DNA from: Emticicia sp. BO119
GTDB lineage: Bacteria; Bacteroidota; Bacteroidia; Cytophagales; Spirosomataceae
Assembly: GCF_013912375.1 (NCBI RefSeq)
Contig: NZ_JACETV010000001.1
Coordinates: forward strand, 248,001-312,000
Reading direction: 5' to 3'
Length of the DNA stretch: 64,000 bases
In this document: positions 9,848 to 20,121 of the stretch, piece after piece
Layout of the letters: each line of letters opens with the position of its first letter
Numbering within the stretch: the first letter of the stretch is position 1
The notes under the pieces: generated by a model
Told to the model about the DNA's origin: nothing
The model's database searches: none
What the model saw: only the letters and a program-made list of their open reading frames with translations
Position numbers and translations under genes: made by a program

Positions 9848-10654
9848 ATGAAACAATTAGTTACCTTCTTTGTACTCAGTTATTGTATCAGCTGGTTTAT
9901 ATGGCTTCCTTTTTACGGTCATTTATTCGGGTTAAACAACCTTTATGTAATACCTTATCAGCATGCCATAGGAGGTTTAGGCCCACTCTTGGCCTCTTTT
10001 CTTACAACATGGATATACCTCAAAAAAGATGGATTGAAGGTTTTGTTAAAACAGAGTTTTCGGCTTAAACCTTTAATCTACCTCTGTACTGCATTATTTA
10101 GTCCTTTTCTATTAGCTGTTTTTGCCGCAGTCATCAACAATCTTATAGCTAAAACGCCAGTTAACTTGTCTGCTCTATTTACTGTAAGAGAATTTCCTCA
10201 TTTGAATACTCTTACTTTTTTTATTTATAATCTGGTTTTCTTCGGCTTTGGTGAAGAAGTCGGTTGGCGTGGCTTTGCCCTACCAAGGATTCAAGCAAAG
10301 AACACTGCTTTAGCAGCAAGTATTTTTCTTAGTTTTTTCTGGGCATTATGGCATTGGCCACTATTCTTTTACAGACCTAATTATATGACAATGGGCATTA
10401 CAGGTGCAATAGGTTGGTTTTTTAGTTTACTTACAGGAAGTGTTCTGTTAACCTGGCTTTACAATGCCTCTCGCGCAAGTATCCTGGCTTGTGCTGTTTT
10501 TCATTCTACCGTCGACATCGTCTTTACTGCCGACTTTGCAGACAACGCAATTATAAATACTATGGGTTTTTTAATTACGATTTGGGGTATTCTTATTATA
10601 GTCATTTTTAAGGCTGATAACCTTTCTTCAAATAAACGTCAGGTACTTCCATAA
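9848..10654 (+). CDS. CPBP-family intramembrane protease (CAAX protease-like)
   Basis: From ATG 9848 this is a 268-residue membrane protein with about eight helices. The Abi/CPBP motifs are all present: EEVGWRGFALPR (the EExxxR glutamates), FWALWHWPLFF (the FxxxH histidine) and FHSTVD. Members cleave within the membrane or act in immunity to bacteriocins; the substrate is unknown. An ATG at 9812 would add 12 polar residues before the first helix and is less likely. Confidence 0.85.
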   Translation: MKQLVTFFVLSYCISWFIWLPFYGHLFGLNNLYVIPYQHAIGGLGPLLASFLTTWIYLKKDGLKVLLKQSFRLKPLIYLCTALFSPFLLAVFAAVINNLIAKTPVNLSALFTVREFPHLNTLTFFIYNLVFFGFGEEVGWRGFALPRIQAKNTALAASIFLSFFWALWHWPLFFYRPNYMTMGITGAIGWFFSLLTGSVLLTWLYNASRASILACAVFHSTVDIVFTADFADNAIINTMGFLITIWGILIIVIFKADNLSSNKRQVLP

Positions 10655-11110
10655 AAGGTGGCTGGCTGTAATTTTTTCGGTGAAAATAATATAGAGGTCT
10701 GTTGTGCCAAAACCATAACATGAATTGTGGCTATCAGATGAATATGGTGTCTAAGTCTGCTCAAAATCATGTGATTTACTATTTCTGATCAGGTTTTTTT
10801 ATTCTTTTATCCTGCAACTTTGTTTTGTTATTTGAGCGAAATAGAAAACAAGGGTCTCATCAACTTTCAGTTTTTTATCCGCATAATTTAATAACGCAGA
10901 CCTGAAACTAATATTTTTAGAAAATGATGTAATCCTTCAGGATGATTTTTAAACTCACATACTGAAAATTTGGCCTTTAGCATAACCTGAATCTTGTTAA
11001 TACTCATAAATTTCAACAGATACAGAATTTTCGCTACCAATTCATAATCTGAAAATTAAGTAGATGAAATGCATTCTCTTAAATAAATGCCAACTAAATA
11101 AACAAAAATC
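10655..11110. other. gap without a gene
   Basis: No open frame with a plausible start or codon pattern was found on either strand in these 456 bases. No clear terminator hairpin or promoter pair was found either. Confidence 0.4.
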
Positions 11111-11386
11111 ATGAACGCAGTAATTGATAAAATATATGTCGATAATCTGAAATGCAAAGGCTGTGCAAAAACTATCCAGGATTCACTGATGAATATGGTC
11201 GGAGTAATTTCTGTGTATTCCAACCCCGACGAAGGATGGGTGGAAATTGAGCACGAAGATTTCACAGATATTGAAAGTATTAGTGATAAACTGGCCGATC
11301 TTGGTTATCCAAAAGCCGGTACAACTAATCTTAGACAAAAAGCAGAATCATACTTTAGCTGTGCTGTAGGCAGGCTACGTCTTTAA
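11111..11386 (+). CDS. HMA-type heavy-metal-binding protein
   Basis: This 91-residue protein has an HMA ferredoxin-like fold with the metal site KCKGCAKTI (CxxC, residues about 16-19). It ends with one more cysteine in YFSCAVG. Such proteins carry Cu(I) or a related soft metal to P-type ATPases or regulators. A P-type ATPase lies 4 kb downstream on the same strand, but its sequence looks like a Ca/cation type, so a partnership is not proven. Confidence 0.78.
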   Translation: MNAVIDKIYVDNLKCKGCAKTIQDSLMNMVGVISVYSNPDEGWVEIEHEDFTDIESISDKLADLGYPKAGTTNLRQKAESYFSCAVGRLRL

Positions 11387-11430
11387 ACTGTTTTATACCT
11401 GTTTTTAAACAATTTATAATTCACCATATC

Positions 11431-11847
11431 ATGAAATCAACCATCAGAAAATCATTACCCGATGTGACATCTTTTTTCGATGATAATTTATTTTTTTCGA
11501 ATTTCTTGACTAAAGATAGCTTTCCGGCAGTAAATGTAAAAGAAAGCGAAAATGCTTTTGAATTAGAAGTGGTAGCCCCCGGAATTAAAAAAGATGGGTT
11601 TAAGTTAGAGATCGATAATGAAATTATGACAATTTCTGGAGAAGCCGAAGATATGAAAGAGAAAGAAACCAAAAAATACTACCGTAAGGAATATAATTTT
11701 GAGTCTTTTTCAAGACAGTTTGTCTTACCAGATAATCTTGATACAGATAAAATTGAAGCAAACTACACCGAAGGTGTTTTAAGAATAAATCTTCCTAAAT
11801 TAAAAGAAGAGATAAAAACTGCAAAAAAGACAATTTCTATTGAATAA
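11431..11847 (+). CDS. Hsp20/alpha-crystallin small heat-shock protein
   Basis: This 138-residue chaperone has the alpha-crystallin domain (about 30-125): FPAVNVKESENAFELEV starts it, and GVLRINLPK is the closing beta-strand signature. The C-terminal ISIE resembles the I-x-I tail. It holds unfolding proteins without ATP. It sits in a stress cluster with the HMA protein and a universal stress protein, and an intrinsic terminator follows 28 bases after its stop. Confidence 0.92.
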   Translation: MKSTIRKSLPDVTSFFDDNLFFSNFLTKDSFPAVNVKESENAFELEVVAPGIKKDGFKLEIDNEIMTISGEAEDMKEKETKKYYRKEYNFESFSRQFVLPDNLDTDKIEANYTEGVLRINLPKLKEEIKTAKKTISIE

Positions 11848-11874
11848 TCAGATAGCTAAGGACGATTTGAAAAG

Positions 11875-11900
11875 GCAGTGCAATTAGTACTGCTTTTTTT
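11875..11900 (+). terminator. intrinsic terminator after hsp20
   Basis: GCAGT pairs with ACTGC across a 9-base loop and is followed by seven T residues. It lies 28 bases after the Hsp20 stop codon. Confidence 0.7.
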
Positions 11901-12057
11901 ATGTACCGACGTAGAATAATCGAGAAGGGCAAATTCAGAATTCTTTAAGCAAAGAACAATTTTCAGGCTGATTAAAATCATTTCTATACTTGCGTATAAT
12001 CATAATTTAATTCTGGAAGGTAGCATAGATTTGTTTATTAATACATAGGCTCATATT

Positions 12058-12918
12058 ATGAAGAAGATTCTCCTTGCTACAAATTTTTCGAAGTCATCAG
12101 AAAAAGCAATTCAGTATGCTTTTCACCAATTTGGTGATACTCCCTGTGAATTTACGCTTATGCACGCTTGCGATAAAACTCCTCTTTATGGGTCCGCCGA
12201 AATTGCATTCAATTTGATGGGAGAATTGTATCTGCGTGCTAAAGAAAAGCTGTCACATCAACTGAAGGAAATTAAAAAGCTTGATACAAGGGAAATTCAT
12301 TCGTTTAAAACAGAGTTTATTGCTACTTCGACAGGCCGTGCCATTGAAATTCTGAATCGTAAACATCCTTATGACTTTGTAGTGGTAGGTGCCAGTGGAA
12401 AAGGAGAAGATATACTATTTGGAAGCACAGCTACTGAGGTTATCTTAAACACAAATGTAAATACGGTTGTTGTGCCTTCTGAGCTAAAACCCGGGCCTGT
12501 TAAAAATGTTGTCTTAGCAGTTGACTACTTACCTGTCCAGTCTTTTAGTCAATTTGATTCCTTAAAAGAATTTCTTCTTGAGAGAGAGGCTCAACTGACT
12601 TTATTAACCATAATCACAGATAATACCCTTTTTGGTGAAAGAGATAGCCAGACCCGAGACCAATATATCAACTATTTTGAGCCATTAAGTATAGCTACAG
12701 ATCATATTTGGTCATCAGGTATTGAAGCCGGGATTATGGAATATCTTCAATTCAAAAGTACCGATTTGTTAGTAATGCTTACCCGGCATCATTCCTTCTA
12801 CGATGTTATTTTTAATCGTTCAGTTACTCGGAAGTTTGCCTTTAATCCAACCCTTCCACTTATTAGTATTTCTGATACTATAACAATAGATACTAAGATG
12901 CAACTACTCACTTTGTAG
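12058..12918 (+). CDS. tandem-domain universal stress protein
   Basis: This 286-residue cytoplasmic protein has two Usp folds. The first (about 1-140) opens with KKILLATNFSKSSEKAIQYA and holds a nucleotide-loop version GASGKGEDILFGSTATEV. The second (about 145-275) opens with VKNVVLAVDY and is more degenerate. The loop in domain 1 is two residues shorter than the usual G2xG9xG(S/T). Members bind ATP or AMP and aid survival under stress. Confidence 0.88.
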   Translation: MKKILLATNFSKSSEKAIQYAFHQFGDTPCEFTLMHACDKTPLYGSAEIAFNLMGELYLRAKEKLSHQLKEIKKLDTREIHSFKTEFIATSTGRAIEILNRKHPYDFVVVGASGKGEDILFGSTATEVILNTNVNTVVVPSELKPGPVKNVVLAVDYLPVQSFSQFDSLKEFLLEREAQLTLLTIITDNTLFGERDSQTRDQYINYFEPLSIATDHIWSSGIEAGIMEYLQFKSTDLLVMLTRHHSFYDVIFNRSVTRKFAFNPTLPLISISDTITIDTKMQLLTL

Positions 12919-13037
12919 CCAGAATCAGGCAACAAGGTAAAATAAGAACTAAAATAATAAACTGATTAAATTTATTCTTCTTATAGGATGTATAGATCAT
13001 TTAAATACTCATCATTATCTTAATAAATTTTGTAATC

Positions 13038-13259
13038 ATGAAAAAGAATGTTGGTTTTGTTGATAGCATTTTACGGTCATTAATTGCTATTTCTATTGGC
13101 ATCTTATATTTAAACGGTATTATTTCCGGTACGATGGCAATAGTATTAATTACTATTGCTGTAATTTTATTCCTTACGGCCTTTCTGGGATTTTGCCCTT
13201 TATACTGGGCAGGAGGCATTTCTACTTGTTCTACCAGAAGAAAGCGCCTGAAAAGTTAA
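13038..13259 (+). CDS. DUF2892-type small membrane protein
   Basis: This 73-residue protein begins KKNVGFVDSILR and has two membrane helices (about 12-30 and 33-52). It then ends with FCPLYWAGGISTC. The pattern matches the DUF2892/YgaP membrane domain family. The terminal cysteines are typical. Its role is unknown; it belongs to the stress gene cluster by position. Confidence 0.75.
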   Translation: MKKNVGFVDSILRSLIAISIGILYLNGIISGTMAIVLITIAVILFLTAFLGFCPLYWAGGISTCSTRRKRLKS

Positions 13260-13643
13260 AAGCTTTATCTGCTCAGAATTTAACTAAGGGAAGTTTCTAT
13301 GTATGATAAAGTTTGCCATAAATAGAAACTTACTTTGATTAAATTTTTAAACCCCTCGGAATATCTTTTTAGTAATACATAATTCTTAATACGATTATTG
13401 AATTGTGAAAGTAGTTCTTATTAGCGCTTAATTTATAAATTTTGCTGATTATTCAGGTTCATTCACGGCAGGTATTCTTCCTGACCCAATACTTACTTAT
13501 CTGTTTTTCCTCATCTGTTTCAATGACCTTGCTCATAATTTATGATAAAAAAAATGAAGATTTTTGAGTGATGGAGAAGAAGATTATTGAATCAGAACTA
13601 AAGCCGAATACACATATTCGCTTAAGCAAAAGCCATTATTCAC
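13260..13643. other. gap without a clear gene
   Basis: I see no convincing gene in these 384 bases. A 28-codon frame starts with ATG near 13571 and overlaps the next gene's start, but it has no independent support. Confidence 0.35.
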
Positions 13644-14048
13644 ATGAAAACACATAACAATCAATTGCTGAACCCTATTCATCGGGAACGGAGACTCTGG
13701 CGGAACAAATTAGAGTTGATTGAACAGGATAATGATTTTTTATTAAACCTTCTGGTAACATTACAGATTGAGCATGTGATTACAGCAAGACACGACGCAA
13801 AAACAGCAATATTTTTTAATTATTTTCAACATGTATCTGATGTGGTTAAACATCTGAATGGGCTATTGCAGATTATTGATAAAGAAGCTAAGTTGAAAAT
13901 CGAACCTGACAATGCTTCATCTGATGACAGGAACCCCTATCTTTCTATTTGCAAAGAGGAGATTAATTATCTTGAAAAGGAGTACCAGACTTTAAAATTT
14001 AATTTTGAGGCATTTGTCAAAAATTTATCCAGGCATAATAATAATTAA
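13644..14048 (+). CDS. helical hypothetical protein
   Basis: This 134-residue soluble protein is predicted mostly helical, with a long heptad-like first half (LWRNKLELIEQDNDFLLNLL). No family was recognised. It lies between the stress genes and the DUF6544-like membrane gene on the same strand. Confidence 0.5.
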   Translation: MKTHNNQLLNPIHRERRLWRNKLELIEQDNDFLLNLLVTLQIEHVITARHDAKTAIFFNYFQHVSDVVKHLNGLLQIIDKEAKLKIEPDNASSDDRNPYLSICKEEINYLEKEYQTLKFNFEAFVKNLSRHNNN

Positions 14049-14121
14049 TATACTTTTTTTTACCCTCGTATAAGAAAATGCCAATATCTTCATTTGAAAT
14101 TAACCTCTTTTGTTAGTAGTT

Positions 14122-15225
14122 ATGAGAATCGTATTTTTTATCTTTCTGGTTATCCATAGCTGTATTCATCTGATAGGTTTCCTTATAGCTTTCGGGTTAT
14201 CCGAATCTACGATTCTTAAGCAACCGATCTCAAAAATAACAGGTATTTTATGGTTAGTAGCCCTCATTTTACTATTTTACTCTGCCCTGTTATTTATTTT
14301 TAAAAACCCTTATTGGATGCTTTATGGGGTATTCGGAATCGTTATTTCTCAGATAGTTATTTATTACTCGTGGCATGACGCCAGGTTCGGAACTATCATT
14401 AATATCATTATTCTTTTCGCTATCCTTATTCTTTACCCCACATGGAGGTTTAATAACAAATATAAAGAAGAAGTAAGAAAGAGTTTCAGACAGCTAACTA
14501 CCCACCAGGAGACATTATTAAATGAAGTATCAATTAAACATTTGCCAGAGCCGGTTAAAAAATATCTGTATTACACTCAATCTGTAGACAAACCTAAAAT
14601 TGAGGATTTTAAAGCCGAGTTTAGTGGAAAAATAAGAAAAAATAAACAATCTGAATGGATGCCTTTAACTTCAGAACAATATAATTTTATAGAAACCGCC
14701 AAACGCATTTTTTTTATGAAGGCTACCATGAAGCACCTGCCTGTAGAAGGGTTTCATTTTTTTAACAATGGTAGTGCTTTTATGGATATACGTTTATTAT
14801 CTTTGTTTAAAGTTCAGTACCAATCAGGTGATGAAATGGGGAAAGCCGAGACCGTAACATTTTTTAATGATATGTGTTGCCTTGCCCCTGCCACGCTGAT
14901 AGACAGTAGAATTAAATGGTTAGAGACCAGAGGAAATCAGGTGAAAGCGTCTTTTACGAATAACCATATAACTATTGTGGCGTGGTTATATTTTAACGAC
15001 AACGGAGAACTCATCAATTTTGTTTCAGATGATCGGTACGCCTTTGAAGAAGGAAATGCGATGAGAAAAATTCCGTGGGAAACTCCTCTCAAAAATTATA
15101 AAGAAAGAAACGGATATAAATTAGCCAGCTATGCTCAGGCTATATACAAATATCCCGAAGGAGATTTATGTTATGGAATTTTCAATATCTCCAATGTTCA
15201 ATACAATTGTGATATACCTGAATAA
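14122..15225 (+). CDS. DUF6544-like membrane protein
   Basis: From ATG 14122 this is a 367-residue protein with four N-terminal membrane helices (about 1-115). A large soluble domain follows (about 130-367). This layout and phrases such as WMPLTSEQYNFI and FFNDMCCLAPATLID match DUF6544-like proteins. A TTG at 14110 is a less likely start. The function of the family is unknown to me. It lies 44 bases before the P-type ATPase gene and may be co-transcribed. Confidence 0.6.
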   Translation: MRIVFFIFLVIHSCIHLIGFLIAFGLSESTILKQPISKITGILWLVALILLFYSALLFIFKNPYWMLYGVFGIVISQIVIYYSWHDARFGTIINIIILFAILILYPTWRFNNKYKEEVRKSFRQLTTHQETLLNEVSIKHLPEPVKKYLYYTQSVDKPKIEDFKAEFSGKIRKNKQSEWMPLTSEQYNFIETAKRIFFMKATMKHLPVEGFHFFNNGSAFMDIRLLSLFKVQYQSGDEMGKAETVTFFNDMCCLAPATLIDSRIKWLETRGNQVKASFTNNHITIVAWLYFNDNGELINFVSDDRYAFEEGNAMRKIPWETPLKNYKERNGYKLASYAQAIYKYPEGDLCYGIFNISNVQYNCDIPE

Positions 15226-15269
15226 TTGATTATTACTTAGAAAATTTTATTTATAAATAACTTTTTACT

Positions 15270-17792
15270 TTGATAAATAACTTATTTAATATTCAAGGGT
15301 TAAGCAATGAAGAAGTCCTTATTTCTCGTCAGAAACACGGGGCAAATCAGTTAATTTACAAAAAGGAAAATGATTTTATCCGTGTTATAAAAAGCTTGAT
15401 TAAAGAGCCAATGATAATTTTGTTATTGGCTACTTCTTGCATTTATTTTATTAATGGATCCATTTCTGATGGTGTTTTTCTCGCTTCAGCCATTATTCTT
15501 GTTTCTCTCATTTCTATTTATCAGGATACCCGAAGCCTGAATGCTTTAGAAAAACTAAAAAACTACAGCCAGTCAACCTGTAAAGTTATCAGGAACGGGG
15601 AGGTTATTGCTATTCCGAGCGAAGAGTTGGTAATAGGAGACAAATTGGTAGTGGAAGAAGGCACTTCTGTAACCGCCGATGGCATCATTATTCATGCAAA
15701 TGATTTTTCTGTAAATGAATCAATTCTTACCGGGGAGTCTCTTCCTGTTTTCAAAGACCACGACAAACAAGACCACTTCATCTATCAAGGTACTACAGTA
15801 TCAAGCGGATTAGCTATTGCTACTATTACAGCGATAGGAAATAAGACTCGCTTAGGGCAGATTGGGAAAAGCATTGAAAACATTGAAGAAGAGAAGACTC
15901 CGTTAGAGTTGCAGATAAACAACTTCGTGAAAATGATGATCTTCGTAGGGCTTATTATCTTCATTATTGTCTGGCTCATAAATTATATTACCTCTCATCA
16001 TATTTTAGATAGTTTACTACAGGCACTTACTTTAGCAATGAGTATTTTACCTGAAGAAATTCCTGTTGCTTTTACCACTTTTATGGCGCTTGGTGCCTGG
16101 CGACTCATGAAAACCGGAATTATTGTAAAACAAATGAAAACCGTTGAAACCCTTGGTAGCGCTACGGTTATTTGCACTGATAAAACCGGAACACTGACTG
16201 AAAATAAAATGAGCCTGGCAGATATTTTTGTTGTTGGTTCTCAAAAAATAACCAACCCGGATGAGGTTTTAAGCAATAAAGAAAAAGAACTGATTAAACT
16301 AGCCATGTTTGCCAGTGAACCTATTCCATTCGACCCGATGGAAATAGCCTTACACAATGCTTATGTCAGAATTGCAGACATTGATGAAAGGCAGCTTTAT
16401 AAAATGATTCATGAATATCCGTTAGAAGGAAAACCACCAATGATGACTCATTTATTTGAGAACGGACAGAAAGATAGAATTATAGTAGCCAAAGGTGCAC
16501 CTGAGGCTATTATGAGCGTTTGTTATCTGACAGCAACTGAAAAGAAACAGATCGAGGAGAGCATCAGAGTTATCACTTCAAATGGATATAGGGTATTAGG
16601 AGTAGGGGAAGCAAATTTTGAGGGAACAGATTTCCCTGAAAAACAACAGGATTTTAAATTTACGTTCAAAGGTATTGTTTCTTTTTACGATCCTCCAAAA
16701 AAGAATATTCCAGAAGTATTAAAGAGTTTTTATGAAGCAGGAATAGAGGTGAAAATTATTACAGGCGATAATGCCGCCACTACTGCTGCTATTGCAAGGC
16801 AAATCGCTTTTAAAGGCTATGAGCAAAGTATATCCGGCGACCAACTGATGCAATTGTCTGAAACAGATCTGCAAAAAGTAGTGAAAGAGACAAATCTTTA
16901 TACAAGAATGTTTCCAGAAGCCAAGCTAAGAATCATTAATGCCCTGAAAAGGAACCATGAAATTGTAGCCATGACAGGCGATGGAGTAAATGATGGACCT
17001 GCATTAAAAGCCGCACATATTGGTATTGCAATGGGTAAAAAGGGAACAGAAATAGCAAAACAGGCCGCCTCACTTATTTTATTAGAAGATGATTTATCAA
17101 GAATGGTCGATGCTATCGCTATTGGTAGAAAAATATATGCAAACCTGAAAAAAGCCATTCAATATATTATCTCTATTCATATCCCGATTATTCTGACAGT
17201 TTTTCTGCCTTTGGTTTTAGGTTGGATTTACCCCAATATTTTTTCTCCGGTCCATATCATTTTTTTAGAACTTATTATGGGTCCTACATGCTCAATTATC
17301 TATGAAAATGAGCCCATAGAAAAGAATACAATGATTCAGAAACCAAGACCTTTTACTAATACGTTTTTCAACTGGAAAGAGCTGATCAACAGCATCTCGC
17401 AAGGGTTTTCAATAACAGCAGGTACTCTTTTTATTTATCAATATGCTACCTATCAAGGATTTAACGAATCCATTACCCGGACAATGGTATTTATTACCCT
17501 GATAGCAGCGAATATATTTCTGACTTTAGAAAACAGGTCGTTTTACTATTCAGTTTTTACAACAATGCGATACAAGAATAACCTGATTGCGGTTATCATA
17601 AGCATTACTGTAATACTCACTGGGCTTATTCTTTATATTAAGCCATTGTCTGATTTTTTTCAGTTTTATCCACCAACACTATCGCAATTATCACTTAGTG
17701 TCGTGGTCGGATTTACAGTGGTTGTCTGGTTTGAAATAATTAAACTTGGTAAAAGAATGAGACTTCCAACGCGCAGATTAAATAATTCGTAA
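15270..17792 (+). CDS. P-type cation-transporting ATPase
   Basis: This 840-residue pump has an N-terminal cation-ATPase segment, then the actuator motif LTGES (about 154) and helix 4 with PEEIP. The phosphorylation motif DKTGTLTENK has Asp304, and the hinge is TGDGVNDGPALK (about 568-580). About ten membrane helices are present. PEEIP in helix 4 resembles the calcium/P2-type group (PEGLP) rather than the CPC copper group, so Ca2+ or another hard cation is likely. The start is TTG at 15270, with no nearby ATG in a better position. Confidence 0.88.
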   Translation: MINNLFNIQGLSNEEVLISRQKHGANQLIYKKENDFIRVIKSLIKEPMIILLLATSCIYFINGSISDGVFLASAIILVSLISIYQDTRSLNALEKLKNYSQSTCKVIRNGEVIAIPSEELVIGDKLVVEEGTSVTADGIIIHANDFSVNESILTGESLPVFKDHDKQDHFIYQGTTVSSGLAIATITAIGNKTRLGQIGKSIENIEEEKTPLELQINNFVKMMIFVGLIIFIIVWLINYITSHHILDSLLQALTLAMSILPEEIPVAFTTFMALGAWRLMKTGIIVKQMKTVETLGSATVICTDKTGTLTENKMSLADIFVVGSQKITNPDEVLSNKEKELIKLAMFASEPIPFDPMEIALHNAYVRIADIDERQLYKMIHEYPLEGKPPMMTHLFENGQKDRIIVAKGAPEAIMSVCYLTATEKKQIEESIRVITSNGYRVLGVGEANFEGTDFPEKQQDFKFTFKGIVSFYDPPKKNIPEVLKSFYEAGIEVKIITGDNAATTAAIARQIAFKGYEQSISGDQLMQLSETDLQKVVKETNLYTRMFPEAKLRIINALKRNHEIVAMTGDGVNDGPALKAAHIGIAMGKKGTEIAKQAASLILLEDDLSRMVDAIAIGRKIYANLKKAIQYIISIHIPIILTVFLPLVLGWIYPNIFSPVHIIFLELIMGPTCSIIYENEPIEKNTMIQKPRPFTNTFFNWKELINSISQGFSITAGTLFIYQYATYQGFNESITRTMVFITLIAANIFLTLENRSFYYSVFTTMRYKNNLIAVIISITVILTGLILYIKPLSDFFQFYPPTLSQLSLSVVVGFTVVVWFEIIKLGKRMRLPTRRLNNS

Positions 17793-18024
17793 TTTTATGT
17801 ATCCTCAAATTGTAAGTTAGATTGTAACTCATAGGATTGTTGAAGCCCATGTTTTTGTAATAAACCGTGGATTTACGAATGCAATATCACAAAAAAGCGC
17901 ATGCACAATGTAACTTTTTGTACGCATACGATTAGATACCCCTTTTACCTTAGGTTCTGTCAAATGGTTTTTAATTCCAGGCTAAAGCTGTTTCTAAGAA
18001 ATGTCGTTTCGGCGATCCGATTCA
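17793..18024. other. gap without a gene
   Basis: No reading frame of note was found. The bases nearest 18024 continue, frame-shifted on the minus strand, the transposase remnant described next. Confidence 0.4.
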
Positions 18025-18132
18025 TCAAGGGCGCAAAAATTTTGTTTTTTCACTAAAAGGCTTTAAATCATATACGTCTTTAATAACTTGTTTCTTAAAC
18101 TCTTCAAAATCAGATTCTTCTTTCTGTTCCAT
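18025..18132 (-). pseudogene. IS256-like transposase N-terminal remnant
   Basis: A 35-codon minus-strand frame begins MEQKEESDFEEFKKQVI and continues DVYDLKPFSEK. It resembles the first residues of Bacteroidota IS256-type transposases (EFKKQ...GKPL...). It stops after FLRP, and the next bases continue in another frame as PLMNRIAETTF. I infer a decayed insertion-sequence end. No inverted repeats were identified. Confidence 0.35.
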
Positions 18133-18210
18133 AAAAAAACTGTGCTTAAAGTAAAATTAACATTTTAGCTAAATTTTACATTAACACAGTTTAATTTACA
18201 ATCTCTTTAC

Positions 18211-18768
18211 CTAAAATAATAAAACCCTTACCTCAGATAAAAAGGCGGTAAACATTTTGAAAAAAAAGTGTTTTCTTTCTACGCAAAGAATTTTAAATGG
18301 CTTTACTTTTCCGAAAACCAGCACCTCTCCATTATATAATTCTACATTTAACACCCTTCTCATTCGGTTATTAAAAGCGGTTACTACACCTCCACCAAGA
18401 ATATATTTTTTCTTCTTTGCACGAGCCTCAAACAAAGAACGAATCAAAATCGATAATCTTTGAATGGGGTTAGTGTGTTTTTCAAAAAAAATAAAAGTAA
18501 TCTCGGCACATTCTTCTTCTTTATAGCCTTGCTTCAAAATGTTTGAACGCTGTTCGAAAGAGAGGAAATCATAATACCTTAAACTCTGATTCTGGTTGGT
18601 TGTTGAAACTACATAACCTCCCAAAAACTGATGTTTAGTATCATAAAACATTCTTGGTCTGGCATTATCAAGATAACTTAGATTATTGGTGGTGTTACCT
18701 GAAGCTCTATCATAAGATTTTGCAAAAAATAATACATCTAATGGGTTTTCAGCTAATTTACTCTTCAT
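18211..18768 (-). CDS. hypothetical protein
   Basis: This 185-residue protein was not recognised. It is basic, with a Lys cluster (EARAKKKKY) before a Gly-rich turn. The C-terminus is Phe-rich (KHFFFKMFTAFL). No signal peptide or clear membrane segment is visible. It lies between an IS scrap and a regulator, so it may be an accessory gene. Confidence 0.4.
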   Translation of the reverse strand: MKSKLAENPLDVLFFAKSYDRASGNTTNNLSYLDNARPRMFYDTKHQFLGGYVVSTTNQNQSLRYYDFLSFEQRSNILKQGYKEEECAEITFIFFEKHTNPIQRLSILIRSLFEARAKKKKYILGGGVVTAFNNRMRRVLNVELYNGEVLVFGKVKPFKILCVERKHFFFKMFTAFLSEVRVLLF

Positions 18769-18975
18769 TTTATTAAAAAATTGATTGCCAATTTTTCAAT
18801 GAGAGCCTGACCCGATATTTGTCTTATATTTCTTGCATTTTACGATTTAACAAGCCTATTACGGTTACATTTATTACAAAATTTGCTTCAAAATTACGTA
18901 TAATTCCAATATTGCAATGGTGTTATAATACAAATGGTTTAAGTGTATGTCCGAAGGTTATTTTTAGGGATAAAA

Positions 18976-19815
18976 TTATACAAAGCCATTTTTTTTCATC
19001 AGTATTGCTATACTTTTGGCACTATCAATTTCAGAGTCGTTGAAGAGTAGCCTCCCTTTTTTGATAATCCTTTTTTTTAGAGTATTAATTGTACCTGTCT
19101 GATTTTTAAAAATGGCTGCCAGATCTGAAGATTTTATATCCGGTTGATAAGCTATCTTACGTATAATCCGTATTTCCTGGATACTGAAAAATATTTTATT
19201 GGCTTCAAAATACAAAGATGCATTCTTGTGTAGTAAATCTTCAAGGTTGAACATTTTGTCACCATTAGCATCTATTATTCTTGGAAGTAGTTCAGGACTT
19301 ATATCATCAAGATAAGGATTTATGACAGTAAATTCATTGAAATAATGAGTAAGTTCCTGACGGATTTTGTCATAACGCCATTGCCACGGGCTTAATGCCC
19401 GTTTGCATAAAACATAATGTCCTTTCGAATGCCTTAAAGCAACGTCGACTACATATCTTTGTTCTCTGAAACCTACCCTGAAACCCTTAGAACTAACTAT
19501 CTGGAAAGTTATTTGCGCTAAATGTGTTAAAAATTCCAGATAGCTGGGATGAATAATACTCAGGTACTTTTCAAGAGTAAACTCTTGTTCACCGTAGCCC
19601 AGCCACCTCTCAACTCCATGAGCATGTTCAATCCTGCTTTCAATTGAAGACACTACAAAAAAAAACTTTTCGTGCCTGATGACCTCCTTCATTGATTCAA
19701 GCTCATTTTGCTGCTCTTCAATGCTTATGGCCTCTGGTAACTCTTCATACTTTTTTCTCGTAATTGCTTTTTTTGCCCGTTCAATCTGATCGCTTTGTGT
19801 TTTAGAAGAGAGCAT
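18976..19815 (-). CDS. LuxR-like regulator with an N-terminal PAS-like sensor region
   Basis: From ATG 19815 this is a 279-residue protein. The middle (about 50-150) looks like a PAS fold (GYGEQEFTLEKYLSIIHPSY), a form common in Bacteroidota regulators. The C-terminal 70 residues form a LuxR-type helix-turn-helix (SIQEIRIIRKIAYQPDIKSS, then NTLKKRIIKKG). An upstream start at 19875 would add a hydrophobic tail that is not part of the family. It is divergent from the cas operon, 306 bases away, so it could regulate it, but nothing in the sequence proves this. Confidence 0.65.
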   Translation of the reverse strand: MLSSKTQSDQIERAKKAITRKKYEELPEAISIEEQQNELESMKEVIRHEKFFFVVSSIESRIEHAHGVERWLGYGEQEFTLEKYLSIIHPSYLEFLTHLAQITFQIVSSKGFRVGFREQRYVVDVALRHSKGHYVLCKRALSPWQWRYDKIRQELTHYFNEFTVINPYLDDISPELLPRIIDANGDKMFNLEDLLHKNASLYFEANKIFFSIQEIRIIRKIAYQPDIKSSDLAAIFKNQTGTINTLKKRIIKKGRLLFNDSEIDSAKSIAILMKKNGFV

Positions 19816-20054
19816 AAGTATTTGTATATAGGATAGATACAAAAATATAAAAATCTGAAAAAATACTTGTCCCAATCAATAAATTTTATTTAACTTTAGA
19901 TTTGTGACAATAAAATATTCTCTTAGGAGTCGTTTTAAAACTTATTAGGTGCTGACAAAGAACTTAATATCAGATTCGTATATCTAATAAGGTTAAATAC
20001 TTATACTGACTTGCATCTTAAATTAAGAACTTTTCTTTGCAAGGTTTTTAGTTT

Positions 20055-20080
20055 GCTGTAGATGAATACAGCGCCTTTTT
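20055..20080 (+). terminator. hairpin plus T run ahead of cas10
   Basis: GCTGTA pairs perfectly with TACAGC across six bases and is followed by GCC and five T residues. It ends about 40 bases before the cas10 start. It could act as an attenuator or could stop upstream transcripts. Confidence 0.4.
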
Positions 20081-20121
20081 ATATTAGATACCACAATTTT
20101 ATTTTTTAATTATAAAAACAA

